The notes under the pieces: model-generated
What the model saw: the letters and a program-made list of their open reading frames with translations, nothing else
The model's database searches: none
What the model was told of the DNA's origin: nothing
NCBI RefSeq assembly: GCF_023721815.1
Contig: NZ_JAMDLI010000007.1
Span: 1-64,000, forward strand
Reading direction: 5' to 3'
DNA: 64,000 bases
Source of the DNA: Pleomorphomonas sp. JP5
GTDB taxonomy: Bacteria > Pseudomonadota > Alphaproteobacteria > Rhizobiales > Pleomorphomonadaceae
Translations under genes and position numbers: made by a program
Part shown: positions 42,928 to 51,257 of the stretch, in pieces
Layout of the letters: every line of letters starts with the position of its first letter
How positions within the stretch are numbered: position 1 is the first letter of the stretch

Positions 42928-43668
42928 ATGCCCAAGCGAGAGCAAGCCCAGCGGACGCGGGAGCATGTTGGCGAACCAGGGTCCGCCGGACGCGCGCTCG
43001 ACCTGTCGGCCCTGATCGCCGAGGCCGGCGGCCGGCCCCGCACGGCCACCGCGTTCGTGGAGACCACCTTGCGCGCCGCCATCCTCACCGGTCGCCTTCC
43101 CGGCGGCACGCCCCTCCGGCAGGAAGACCTCGCGGCCGCCTTCGGCGTCAGCCGCATGCCGGTCCGCGAGGCGCTGCGGCAGCTCGAAGCGCAGGCGCTC
43201 ATCGACTTCGTGCCGCACAAGGGCGCGGTGGTCACCGACATCTCCGCCAGCGGCGCCGCCGACATCTACGCCATCCGCCTGGCGCTGGAACCGGCCGTCC
43301 TCGAACGCTCGATCCCCCATCTGACGGAAGCCGACTTCGCCCGCGCCGCCGACCTCATCGCCGAGATGGACAGCGAGCCCGACCCCGCCCGCATGGGCGA
43401 CCTCAACCGCCGCTTCCACATGACGCTCTACGGCGCCGCCGGCCGCCCCAAACTGATCGCCCTCACCGAAACCCACCTCACCGCCTTCGACCGCTACCTC
43501 CGCTTCCAACTCGCCGCCAAAGGCCGCTCCCACCTCTCCCAAGACGACCACCGCGACATGCTGGACGCGGCGAGACAGGGAGATACGGAAGGCGCCATCA
43601 GGACGCTGCGCCGGCACATCGACACGGCGGCGAGCAATATCGCGGCGTTCTTCGCGGAGAAGGGGTAA
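42928..43668 (+). CDS. GntR/FCD-family transcriptional regulator
   Basis: 246 residues. The wHTH is at about 40-100 (GTPLRQEDLAAAFGVSRMPVREALRQLEAQALIDF). The all-helical FCD ligand domain is at about 115-235, with metal-binding residues in DLNRRFH and the terminal RRHIDTA. The N-terminal 30 residues are an unusual extension: nucleotides 42960-42999, encoding roughly residues 11-24, match the hairpin part of repeat family C found in intergenic DNA at 48067 and 56935. The ATG at 42928 is preferred over 42898, which lies in the operator. Confidence 0.9.
   Translation: MPKREQAQRTREHVGEPGSAGRALDLSALIAEAGGRPRTATAFVETTLRAAILTGRLPGGTPLRQEDLAAAFGVSRMPVREALRQLEAQALIDFVPHKGAVVTDISASGAADIYAIRLALEPAVLERSIPHLTEADFARAADLIAEMDSEPDPARMGDLNRRFHMTLYGAAGRPKLIALTETHLTAFDRYLRFQLAAKGRSHLSQDDHRDMLDAARQGDTEGAIRTLRRHIDTAASNIAAFFAEKG
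42960..42999 (+). repeat. Repeat family C hairpin inside a coding region
   Basis: GAGCATGTTGGCGAACC, a short spacer, then CCGCCGGACGCGCGCTC: the same hairpin as the intergenic copies at 48067-48105 and 56935-56975. Here it is read in frame as part of the GntR N terminus. Confidence 0.7.
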
Positions 43669-43739
43669 AGGGTGGCCGGTGGAAGGTGGGGGCGTGCGAG
43701 GCGGGGCGCAATCGGCTTCCGCATCGGCAAGGGCAGCGT

Positions 43740-43815
43740 CGGTAAGTGCAGCGTCAGCAAGAGCGGCACCAGAAGGGAGAGCGCCAGCAAGAGCAGCGCC
43801 ACGGCAGAGCAGCCC
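43740..43815 (+). repeat. Low-complexity GCAGCG/AGCAAGAG tract
   Basis: Imperfect short repeats (GCAGCGTCAGCAAGAGCGG and related) after the GntR gene. No stable ORF with protein character is supported on either strand; the hydrophobic or Ala-rich frames here look like artefacts of the tract. Confidence 0.5.
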
Positions 43816-43867
43816 CGCCTCACGGAAGGCACCAGCTCGCCGGACAGACGCCACCGCCTAACCCGCT

Positions 43868-43950
43868 ATTTCCTTTATATAAATCGCCATCCTTGCGCAG
43901 GCGAGGACCTCAGGACGAGAAGCCTAAGAGGACATATCACGCTCCCGCAT
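43868..43950 (+). repeat. Repeat family A unit at the edge of the Nudix/PP2C island
   Basis: TTTATATAAATCGCCATCC, hairpin CCTTGCGCAGGCGAGG, then CCTCAGGACGAG and TATCACGCTCCC. It marks the change from GC-rich DNA to the AT-richer island that follows. Confidence 0.7.
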
Positions 43951-43987
43951 GATCCCTCCTATAATTTCATTCTGCTTTGTCGAAAAG

Positions 43988-45526
43988 TCATCCAGGTTGC
44001 CTCACGCTCGCAGACTTCAGAAACTCTACCAACTCGTTTCCGCAAGGCCCGTTTATCGCCTCCACCAAAAGCTCAAAAGCATGGCTCAGAGGGAATGAAA
44101 GGAAATCGAGCTCTCTGTTTTTCCTTAACATATCTACTGAGAATGGTCCCATAAACTCTTCGCAAACTCTCAGAATAGCGTGCCGTACTTCGTTGAGCGA
44201 GCCGGCGAAATCCACTCTCATAGCCTGAGACCGCCTTGTCCGTCGAGTATACGGTTCTTCCTCCTTGGCGAGGATCGCCCTTTCTACGTCAAATTGGTCA
44301 AAAGGAAGAACAGACACGCAGTAGAATTCTGGCTTACCTCCACGATGCAACATCCGAGAAAATCCGAAAACCTTTAGATAGTTCTTTGCAACCTCATCGA
44401 TGCCGATGTAAGGATCTTCTTTGTTGTGTTGAACATGCAAACCACACTCCTCGACGAGTTCTCTTGCAGCGCCTATAGAGACAATTGAAAGAAGATCCTC
44501 TCTCCTGCCGCTCGCACACTCCACTCTACCTTCAAAGATATCTTCCCAGTCGAGAGAGCCAGAGCCGCTCGGCGCCAAAAGCCCCATACTCTGTGCATTT
44601 TGGCGTGTCTGTTCGACATGCAGTAATTTTCCGTCCCGGGAGAACGCAATCGTTGATGCGCCCAACTGATTTGACATTCCGTCCGCGTCATCAAGCGCAA
44701 TTAGTCTTCCGTCTCGCATGAACTCGGTCAGCCCGTCTCGAAGAATCCTCGGACTTTTAGGATCATCAATATATATCTGCTGAAACGCCAGTTGGTCAGT
44801 CATAAGAGAACTACAATAATCCGTTTCCCTTAGGTGCACTACCCCTCCACCCTTACTTGGTATGTCGCTTGAAAGTCTAATCTTTCTGGAATTAAATAGT
44901 TTAGCGCCTTTGTTCGCCTTCTCACTCACAACATAAGACAAAAGTTGACAGTCATCAATATTATTTACGTTATAAGCTAAGTATTTTTCATCAATTTTTA
45001 CGGGTAAGGCGCAACCAGATAGTCCGGACCTGAGCAGGAATGCATTTACAGATGGATCATAAACGCCAACTCCATGTGGATGTATGCGGATGCGCTCACT
45101 AGTGCGACTATAAGCCCTTTCAGCTTCCGACAAAGCGGTAAAGCCCTTAATTGTATACCGAAAATCTCTCACCACTAAATCAATCGGCACCTCTGTCGTC
45201 TTTAGTTCTGGCCAACCGATCAGTTTTTCTTCAGGCGATACAGCCTGTTGCCTAAGCTTGTTTAGTCGCTCAGAACTTATTCCAAGCACCTCACAATATG
45301 GCAAATAATTAGATGGTGTTGGATTAGGGATACCACCCCTCTTTAACTCAGAGAGCCTACGTGTTCCGTTACGAACTTTTTGGGACTGACTATCTGTCAG
45401 ACTCGATTCTGAACTCTCTGGGTTAATGCCGAGACTTATTTTCACTACCTCAATTTGCTTCTTTCCAGTCGATTGGAGCTGCTTTTCAATTTCTTTTCCT
45501 AAAAGCATACCAAAGGTTTGAGGCAT
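43988..45526 (-). CDS. HTH-like and Nudix-like multidomain protein (unassigned)
   Basis: 512 residues on AT-rich DNA. Residues 1-100 look like a regulatory or HTH-like region (GMLLGKEIEKQLQSTGKKQIEVVKI, then PSNYLPYCEVLGISSERLNKL). A central domain (about 110-330) has no recognised family. Near 350-362, GAARELVEECGL matches the core of a Nudix box (RExxEExGx), but the upstream Gly/Glu of the full GX5EX7REUXEEXGU pattern are not clear, so catalysis is uncertain. The ATG at 45526 has AAGGA eight bases upstream. The neighbouring PP2C-like gene and hairpin block suggest a signalling or defence island. Confidence 0.6.
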   Translation of the reverse strand: MPQTFGMLLGKEIEKQLQSTGKKQIEVVKISLGINPESSESSLTDSQSQKVRNGTRRLSELKRGGIPNPTPSNYLPYCEVLGISSERLNKLRQQAVSPEEKLIGWPELKTTEVPIDLVVRDFRYTIKGFTALSEAERAYSRTSERIRIHPHGVGVYDPSVNAFLLRSGLSGCALPVKIDEKYLAYNVNNIDDCQLLSYVVSEKANKGAKLFNSRKIRLSSDIPSKGGGVVHLRETDYCSSLMTDQLAFQQIYIDDPKSPRILRDGLTEFMRDGRLIALDDADGMSNQLGASTIAFSRDGKLLHVEQTRQNAQSMGLLAPSGSGSLDWEDIFEGRVECASGRREDLLSIVSIGAARELVEECGLHVQHNKEDPYIGIDEVAKNYLKVFGFSRMLHRGGKPEFYCVSVLPFDQFDVERAILAKEEEPYTRRTRRSQAMRVDFAGSLNEVRHAILRVCEEFMGPFSVDMLRKNRELDFLSFPLSHAFELLVEAINGPCGNELVEFLKSASVRQPG

Positions 45527-45660
45527 TCTTCCGTGTCCTTCCGTGAGAAATCCGCTTTCTCCGGCAGTGCTTCGTCCGCTCATCCTCTTCATATTGAGTT
45601 CAACGCGTTCCGAATTTCAACTGTACCCGGCCGGGCTTGACAAACACGAGGAACAAGAAA

Positions 45661-45951
45661 GTGAACAAGCTCCTGAACGTAGCCAAAATAGTAGCGAAAA
45701 GTGCATCCCGCAGCCTGGCATTGTGCACAGTGATTGCCTATTCTCACACCGGCTCCATGCTGCGGGCTTTGCCCAATTTGAGAAAACCACTAAACTGGAT
45801 GAAGAAAACTGCAGAAGTCTTGACCTGCCATCATGCTCTCTATGCAGCGATGGCGGCTTTGAACGCTGGGCTTGTTCTTCACGCACTCGACAAATCGACA
45901 TATACACTCATGGTTCTCTACATCTACTTTGTTCTCGCCGTTAGGCCGTGA
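45661..45951 (+). CDS. Possible small membrane protein
   Basis: 96 residues from a GTG with GAGGAA upstream. A basic N terminus (NKLLNVAKIVAKSASRS) and two hydrophobic stretches (ALYAAMAALNAGLVLHAL and YTLMVLYIYFVLAV) predict two membrane helices. No homologue family is recognised. In a mobile-looking island such a protein could be a membrane effector, but this is only suggestive. Hairpin-rich DNA follows immediately. Confidence 0.45.
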   Translation: MNKLLNVAKIVAKSASRSLALCTVIAYSHTGSMLRALPNLRKPLNWMKKTAEVLTCHHALYAAMAALNAGLVLHALDKSTYTLMVLYIYFVLAVRP

Positions 45952-45958
45952 ACAAACC

Positions 45959-46187
45959 ATCCGCCATAGGCGGAGGCTTGGGACGCTGCGCTTGGGCAAC
46001 TAGAAGTAGATTTGTTACATCAGGATCGCAAAAGCCAGGCGGTATTTGCGCGCCCATCGAGTGGGATAGATGGTTATCGTCGACTATAACCTCCGTGCTT
46101 GCTCCACTGCGTGGCCCAAGCACGGAGGCTTCTGTTATACTGCATAGAACCGATCCAACCCTCCACCGTAGGTGGAGTTTTTCTTTT
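45959..46187 (+). ncRNA. Hairpin-rich region, candidate structured RNA
   Basis: Contains CCGCC-ATA-GGCGG (near 45961), then GGTTAT-N8-ATAACC (near 46073-46092), which competes with a long hairpin CCTCCGTGCTTG (46090-46101) : CAAGCACGGAGG (46117-46128), extended by TATAAC (46085-46090) : GTTATA (46134-46139). It ends in a strong intrinsic terminator. The overlapping alternatives and the terminal U-run suggest a small RNA or an attenuator upstream of the PP2C gene. No promoter is firmly identified. Confidence 0.45.
46161..46187 (+). terminator. Intrinsic terminator ahead of the PP2C gene
   Basis: CTCCACC-GTA-GGTGGAG followed by TTTTTCTTTT, 111 bp before the PP2C start codon. Confidence 0.8.
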
Positions 46188-46297
46188 GGAAAAAAGAAAG
46201 GGTGAACGTCGCCTGCCCCTCACTATTGAACTTTAAGTACCTGCAACGTAAAATCAATAATTCATGTTCTAAAGGCACTGAACTCGGATAATAAAGC

Positions 46298-47122
46298 ATG
46301 CACTTCGAATTATTACAGTCAGTTAGTCTAAACGGCAGCTTTGATCGAGCAAATGAAGACCGGATCGGAATCTCGCCACAAAGTGCATGGGTGATAGACG
46401 GCGCAACAGATCTTGCTGAACCTGGCTTGCTAAAAGATCAAGGAGGGGCAGCATGGATCGCTTTCACTGCAGACGCAGCACTCTCAAGCTGTAAGGAACC
46501 GGACGCTGCTTCAACTTGCCGCCGGCTGTTCGCTTGTCTCGCCGAGAAATTCGAAGCCGATAAGCAACGAGACATCCAAGGAGACTGGGAAATCCCAACC
46601 GCCGCCTTTGCCTTGGCACAAATAGTCAACGACAAACTTCAAGTTGCATGGGCGGCTGACTGTTATGTTCTGCATGTCTCCGGCTTAGTGTACTCATGGT
46701 GCACAGAGCCCCCCAAAACGAGTAGCGAATCCAACGAAGCACGTGCTTTGGGAGTTGGTATTGGAGCCCAAAGAGTTCGTTCAAAGGTCACCATCGAAAA
46801 CCGTCGGGCAAAGCGATGCAGCCCAGACTATACTGCCCTCAGCCCAGATACAGAAGCATCAACTCGCTCCACAAACTGTACTTCCACTTCCATCCAAGAC
46901 GGAGATAATCTATTAATTATGAGTGATGGGTTCGCAAATATCATTGATATTTATGGCGCTTATGACACAGATAGCTTGATCGAAGCCATCCGGGCCAAAG
47001 GCCTAGCATGTTTAGCCAGCGAACTCAGAACCATAGAACAAGAGGATGCCGCTTGTGTCAAATTTCCGCGTTTCAAGATAGGGGATGATGCAACCGCTTT
47101 GTGGATACGGATTATTGGATAG
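46298..47122 (+). CDS. PP2C-family protein phosphatase-like protein
   Basis: 274 residues. Metal-binding PP2C motifs are present: NEDRIG and AWVIDGATD near 20-37, LLIMSDGFANI near 205-215, and IGDDATALWI near 260-270. They predict a Mn/Mg-dependent Ser/Thr phosphatase domain in a soluble single-domain protein. GC is far below the chromosome average. No kinase is adjacent, but stand-alone PP2C genes in genomic islands often pair with defence or signalling proteins. The nearby HTH/Nudix-like protein is the only obvious candidate partner. Confidence 0.8.
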   Translation: MHFELLQSVSLNGSFDRANEDRIGISPQSAWVIDGATDLAEPGLLKDQGGAAWIAFTADAALSSCKEPDAASTCRRLFACLAEKFEADKQRDIQGDWEIPTAAFALAQIVNDKLQVAWAADCYVLHVSGLVYSWCTEPPKTSSESNEARALGVGIGAQRVRSKVTIENRRAKRCSPDYTALSPDTEASTRSTNCTSTSIQDGDNLLIMSDGFANIIDIYGAYDTDSLIEAIRAKGLACLASELRTIEQEDAACVKFPRFKIGDDATALWIRIIG

Positions 47123-47184
47123 TAATTCATTCATTGCTAGGCCCTGCGATTGTGTAATTCTCAAGTTTGGCTTCAGCTCAAACG

Positions 47185-47610
47185 TTAGAAAACGCACCTA
47201 TAAACGTTGGTGGTTCTAGTTTCAAATCCCAAACGTTTGTACATTTCATTCGCGACAACGCGAGAAGCATGCGAAGTGAGATCCACACCAGTCGCACCGT
47301 TTTCAAAAGCCACGCGCAGAGCATGATTAACCAATTGCTTGCCAGCCCCCTTACCTCTTGCCGCTTCTGCAACAACCAAGTCTTCAATTCTCGCCCTGAT
47401 TCCGGTTGGAATTCTGAATATAACAAGAGTCAAAGTTCCAATAAAAAAACCGGATTCTTCAGCAAGAAATAGAATAGTCCCCTCATCTCTAATAATATCT
47501 TCCAAATCGTCGGCTGATATTAAGGACGAAGAAGGTGAAAGCTGAGGGACTAGATAGTTCATCGCCTCAAGAATATTGTCCGAGATTTGTTTAATCTCCA
47601 CTATCTTCAC
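47185..47610 (-). CDS. GNAT-family N-acetyltransferase
   Basis: 141 residues from a GTG. Motif A is ARIEDLVVAEAARGKGAGKQLVNHALRVA with the RGKGAG acetyl-CoA loop, and LTSHASRVVANEMYKRLGF is the C-terminal strand-helix with the catalytic-type Tyr. It is like single-domain GNATs acting on small molecules or amino groups of proteins. It is on AT-rich DNA and converges with the PP2C gene, closing the island. Confidence 0.9.
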   Translation of the reverse strand: MKIVEIKQISDNILEAMNYLVPQLSPSSSLISADDLEDIIRDEGTILFLAEESGFFIGTLTLVIFRIPTGIRARIEDLVVAEAARGKGAGKQLVNHALRVAFENGATGVDLTSHASRVVANEMYKRLGFETRTTNVYRCVF

Positions 47611-48001
47611 GGGACAAGACCCCCCTCATTTATATCATTCGCGAGCACAAAACAAAGCTCATCTCATTTACCGTGACGAGGTTTGAGACAGGCATATGCA
47701 GCGCAAGATGTTAAAGTGGATAGAACATGGCTGTCTATCCCGTCCCCTCACCCTCTGTTACAGCCCCGCCATGATGGCTAATACCGTTCCGACCGTTGAA
47801 CTTCTAGCCATCGCTCGAAAGAAAATTCCCTCCGCCTTCGATAGTGGCCGGATTTACACGGACGGCTGTCCCCCTGCTGAGGACTGAGGTCGAGCGCCGT
47901 CTTGGACACGTGGATCGCCTTTCCTCTTCCTCCAGGCCGGGCCCCGCGAGCCAGCGCGTCGTGAGATTGGGGACCGGCAGACGCAACGTCAAACCAAGAA
48001 T
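47611..48001. other. Intergenic region without recognised features
   Basis: 391 bp at the downstream edge of the AT-rich island. Composition shifts back to GC-rich near 47880. A short frame at 47696-47887 lacks protein character, and I see no hairpin or repeat until 48002. Confidence 0.4.
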
Positions 48002-48108
48002 TCTAGAGTCTCCAGCAAAAGTGGGAACCGGCTTTGCGCCTGGGGGGGCGTGAAAGCAAAGATGTAGAGCGCGTTGGCGAACCAGGGGGCCGCCGGACGC
48101 GCTCTGGG
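48002..48108 (+). repeat. Repeat family C, copy at island edge
   Basis: Begins TAGAGTCTCCAGCAAAAGTGG, continues through ACCGGCTTTGCGCC and CGTGAAAGCAAAGATGTAGAG, and ends with the hairpin AGAGCGCGTTGGCGAACC...CCGCCGGACGCGCTCT. The same two-part structure occurs at 56868-56975; a partial minus-strand copy is at 51676-51744 and the hairpin alone at 42960-42999. Confidence 0.75.
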
Positions 48109-48137
48109 TCCATGCGGAGCCCCATATCTCCGCCGAG

Positions 48138-48186
48138 CCCTTTCCGGCCTAAGATCCTCTGCCTGCGCAGAGGAGGACAGCTTGAT
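48138..48186 (-). repeat. Repeat family A, variant unit
   Basis: CCTAAGATCCTCTGC-CTGC-GCAGAGGAGGACAG, a TCTGC-type hairpin on the minus strand, directly following the family C copy. A decayed half-unit may follow near 48296-48330. Confidence 0.65.
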
Positions 48187-48349
48187 GGTGAGGGGAGACA
48201 GGTTGGCAAACGAGGGGGGCGCCGCTGACCATCTGTTCCACATCGCGTCCTGCCCTCGCGAAGGTCGCTTGAATTCGCGCGCGAACTCAAGGCGGACCTC
48301 AGCAGGACGGGGTGCAGCGCCGATATCGGCCTCCCGGCGCCGCCTTGCC

Positions 48350-50881
48350 TCAGAATGCCACTCTGAGGCCGAGGCGCCCCGACATGGCCATGGAGTCATC
48401 GGTGTAGACCGTGCCGTCGACCGAGCCATAGACCGATGTCCGTTCCGACAGCATGGCGTCGAAGCCGAGGCCGAGGCTGGCGCCGGCCACGTTCCGGTCG
48501 GCCGAACTCGACACGGAGAACTCGTTGTTGAGCAGGCTGGCGCGGGTGGTGCTCGAGCCGAGCGCCTGCGTGTCGCTCACCGACGCCGTGGCGATCACCG
48601 CCGCCGGCAGGCCGGAGGGCAGCCTCAGCTTGCGCTTCAGCTCCACCTGCAGCCGGCCATCGAGCGTGTGGCTCTGGCGCGCGTCGTAGGTGACGTTCTG
48701 CGACGAGCCGCTTTCGCTATAGCCGTCGTAGAAGGCGCCGGTGTAGCGGGCCTTGGCGCTGGGCGTCAGCTCCCAGCCGGGGGCGATCTGGTAGGTGCCG
48801 CTCACCGCGATCTCCGGCGAAACGTACCAGCCCATGAAATCGCCCGAGGCCGTTTGCGTGCCGCCGTTGAGCGAGCGGCTGGCGCGGTTTTCGATGGCGC
48901 CGCCGGTCAGAGAGGCGTTCCATTGCAGGTCGCCGGTCTTCATCGCGCCGTAGACGCCGAGGAAGCCGGTGGCGCCGTTCATGGTCGACACGCTCTGCCC
49001 GGCCACGCTGCGCACGCCGCCGCCACCGCCGAAGAAGCCCAGGCGATAGTTTTCGAACTGGTGGTCGACGCCCGAAATTATCCCGTAGTGCGCGGTGTGG
49101 CTGTAGTCGTCGCCGCCGCGGCTCGGCTGGTAGCGCAGGCCACCGAAGGCGCGCGCCCAGTAAAGATTGCCGTAGGCGTCCGTCGCCAGACCGCCGCCCA
49201 GATCGCGCAGCGCCTTGCTTTCCGCGCTCTCCCGTCTGTCCTCGCCATATTGCAGGGCGGAAATGGTGCTGCCGCCCACGCTCGCCTGGTCGGGCCGCGC
49301 CACGTCGAGCGCCAGAATGCTGCCCACCACGTCGGACACCGAGGAGGTATACTGGCTGGCCGCCTGGCTGGCGCCGGGAATGGCCACCACGTTGATGTAT
49401 CCCGACGTGTCGGGATGTTCGAGAACGAGGGTCTGCTTGGCGTTGTTGAGCGTGATGGTGTTGCTGGCGGCAACGTAGTTGGCGGCGGGAATACTGTAAC
49501 TGCCGGCGCCGAAGCCGGTGGTGTTGCCGGTGGTGCCGCGATAGTCCACCACCCCGCTGAGGGCGACGCCCGGCTCGAAGTTCAGCGTGTTGTTGCCGGC
49601 GTTGAAGTACACCGAAGCGGTGCCGCCCGACACGCTGCCGGAGGCGGTGAACACGTTGCCCGTGGTGTCGAACCAAACGCCGTAGTCGGTGCCGGCGATC
49701 GAGCCGGAGCCGTCCAGCGTGGCGCCCGACATCTTCACCCCGGTGGCCGACCCCGACAGCGATCCGGTGACCGACAGCTTGCCGCCGCTGAGCAGAGTGC
49801 CGCCGGTGTAGGTGTTCGTGCCCGACAGCGTGGTGGTGCCGGCCTTGACCAGAACCTCGCCGGCCCCGCTGATCGACGGAGCGAACACATAGTCCGCGCT
49901 GGTGTGGTTGAAGATGAGCTGGCCGGCGCCATCGCCGAACACGACGCCCTTGGCGGCGGTGACAGAGCCGGCCGCTTCCGCCGTGCTGTCGCCGCCCACG
50001 ATCAGCTTGCCGGTGCTCGCCGCGCCCCAGGCGATGCGGATCTCGTGATCGGACGACAGCGCGGCGCCGTTCTGGACGATGATCGTGCCGTCGCCGTTAA
50101 AGCCGGCGTAGACCTTCCCGGGGAAGGTGGCGTTGTTGTAAAAGCTCGTCAGGCTGGAGCCGGCGCCGGTGACCACGATGGTGCCGGGGCTGCTGGTGTC
50201 GACGCCGGCAGCGATCACCGAGGCGCGCGCCGTGGCGCCATCGGCGATGGTCAGCAAGCCATTGCCGGCCGGGTTCGGGTTGCCATCGCCGCCGACCATG
50301 ATCACCAGTTGCGCATCGATGGTGGTGCCCTTGCCGGTCGCGGTCATGGTTGCAAGGCTTGCGTCTTGGTCGCCGACATAAAGGCCGTCGACGCGCAGGG
50401 TCGCGCCGTCCGACACGTTGAGGGTGCTGCCGCCGTGGGTCAGGAGCCAGCCGGCACTGTCAGGATAGTCCGCCGGAATGCCGGTCGTCTTCGTGCCGAT
50501 CTCGAACAGAGTACCTGTGCCCTGAACCCGCAGCGTTCCCGCGCCGCCCAGATAGAAGCTGCCGTCATTGGTCGAGAACGAGCCGCCGTTGGAAACGGTC
50601 ATGTCGGCCGCGCCATCCACGCCTGCGTTGACGCCGAACGAGATCGCCAGCACCGCGCCGGCGCCGGTGATGCCAAGCGTACCGGAACCGGCCGCATAGC
50701 CAATGGCCATCCCGCTATAGGCCTGCGAGTCGACGATCGTGACGATCTCGTTCCCGCTCTCGCCAATCCTCAGGTCCGACAGGCCGTTCGACAGCGCGGG
50801 GCCAGACAGCGCCAGAAAAATCGGAACCATCGCGGTCGATGACTTCAATAAAGGCGAAAATCCCTTGTAAATCATAGCCAT
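48350..50881 (-). CDS. Autotransporter (type Va) outer-membrane protein
   Basis: 843 residues. An N-terminal signal region (hydrophobic MVPIFLALSGPALS after a basic start) is followed by a Gly/Thr/Ser-rich beta-helical passenger at about 40-560. The autotransporter-associated strand repeat GTTTLSGTNTYTGGTLLSGGKL lies near residue 345. A linker leads to a C-terminal autotransporter beta-barrel at about 570-843, with typical TPSAKARYTGAFYDGY and the terminal GRLGLRVAF ending in Phe. The passenger has no recognised catalytic domain, so it is probably an adhesin or surface-exposed scaffold. Start is at either of two ATGs at 50881 and 50875. Confidence 0.93.
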   Translation of the reverse strand: MAMIYKGFSPLLKSSTAMVPIFLALSGPALSNGLSDLRIGESGNEIVTIVDSQAYSGMAIGYAAGSGTLGITGAGAVLAISFGVNAGVDGAADMTVSNGGSFSTNDGSFYLGGAGTLRVQGTGTLFEIGTKTTGIPADYPDSAGWLLTHGGSTLNVSDGATLRVDGLYVGDQDASLATMTATGKGTTIDAQLVIMVGGDGNPNPAGNGLLTIADGATARASVIAAGVDTSSPGTIVVTGAGSSLTSFYNNATFPGKVYAGFNGDGTIIVQNGAALSSDHEIRIAWGAASTGKLIVGGDSTAEAAGSVTAAKGVVFGDGAGQLIFNHTSADYVFAPSISGAGEVLVKAGTTTLSGTNTYTGGTLLSGGKLSVTGSLSGSATGVKMSGATLDGSGSIAGTDYGVWFDTTGNVFTASGSVSGGTASVYFNAGNNTLNFEPGVALSGVVDYRGTTGNTTGFGAGSYSIPAANYVAASNTITLNNAKQTLVLEHPDTSGYINVVAIPGASQAASQYTSSVSDVVGSILALDVARPDQASVGGSTISALQYGEDRRESAESKALRDLGGGLATDAYGNLYWARAFGGLRYQPSRGGDDYSHTAHYGIISGVDHQFENYRLGFFGGGGGVRSVAGQSVSTMNGATGFLGVYGAMKTGDLQWNASLTGGAIENRASRSLNGGTQTASGDFMGWYVSPEIAVSGTYQIAPGWELTPSAKARYTGAFYDGYSESGSSQNVTYDARQSHTLDGRLQVELKRKLRLPSGLPAAVIATASVSDTQALGSSTTRASLLNNEFSVSSSADRNVAGASLGLGFDAMLSERTSVYGSVDGTVYTDDSMAMSGRLGLRVAF

Positions 50882-50970
50882 CCCCGCGCACTATGGAAGG
50901 TGCCGCGCCAACGAGTCAGAGCGAAGGGAACCGGTGCCGGGGACTGAAGCTTACCTCCCCAGCCAAAGGC

Positions 50971-51087
50971 TAGAGCACCCGCCGATCAGGTTTAATCAAC
51001 CTGATCGAAAAGCGGCTGCTCCAGCAAATGAATCTGGAGCATTCGCTGGCCGACCAAATGTTTCAACTTGGTCGTCGAATGATCTGG
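50971..51087 (+). repeat. Repeat family D, double-hairpin element
   Basis: GATCAGGTT (50984-50992) with AACCTGATC (50998-51006), flanked by outer GAGC...GCTC arms, then a second hairpin CGACCAA...TTGGTCG inside CATTCG...CGAATG. A related hairpin (GATCTGATT-C-AATCAGATC) lies at 56843-56861, with compensating changes in both arms. No gene is seen in 50882-51257. Confidence 0.7.
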
Positions 51088-51257
51088 GCGCCCACGGGCC
51101 TCTTTCCGATCTCACAACGATAGAGTGCAGTATGTTTGAATATTGCGCAGCCTGACAAGGGGAATTACCCCCAAAGCGCGCATTATGAGTCATATTTTTT
51201 TAACCATCCCCGCCCAACCCAGCGGCCCCGCCCTTTTCGGCCTCCCACCCCGCCCCC

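Noticed and set aside
42853-43854. Large minus-strand frame across the GntR gene with Ala/Leu-rich repeats
   Set aside because: Antisense of a clear GntR/FCD protein plus a low-complexity tract; the repeated ALADAAL pattern comes from the GCAGCG-type tract.
45948-46205. An 85-codon frame overlapping the small membrane protein stop
   Set aside because: It runs straight through strong hairpins and the terminator; its product has no recognisable character.
48074-50842. A 922-codon open frame on the plus strand across the autotransporter gene
   Set aside because: It is antisense to an autotransporter with clear signal, passenger and barrel features; the plus-strand product is Arg/Ala/Gly-rich noise typical of GC-rich antisense frames.
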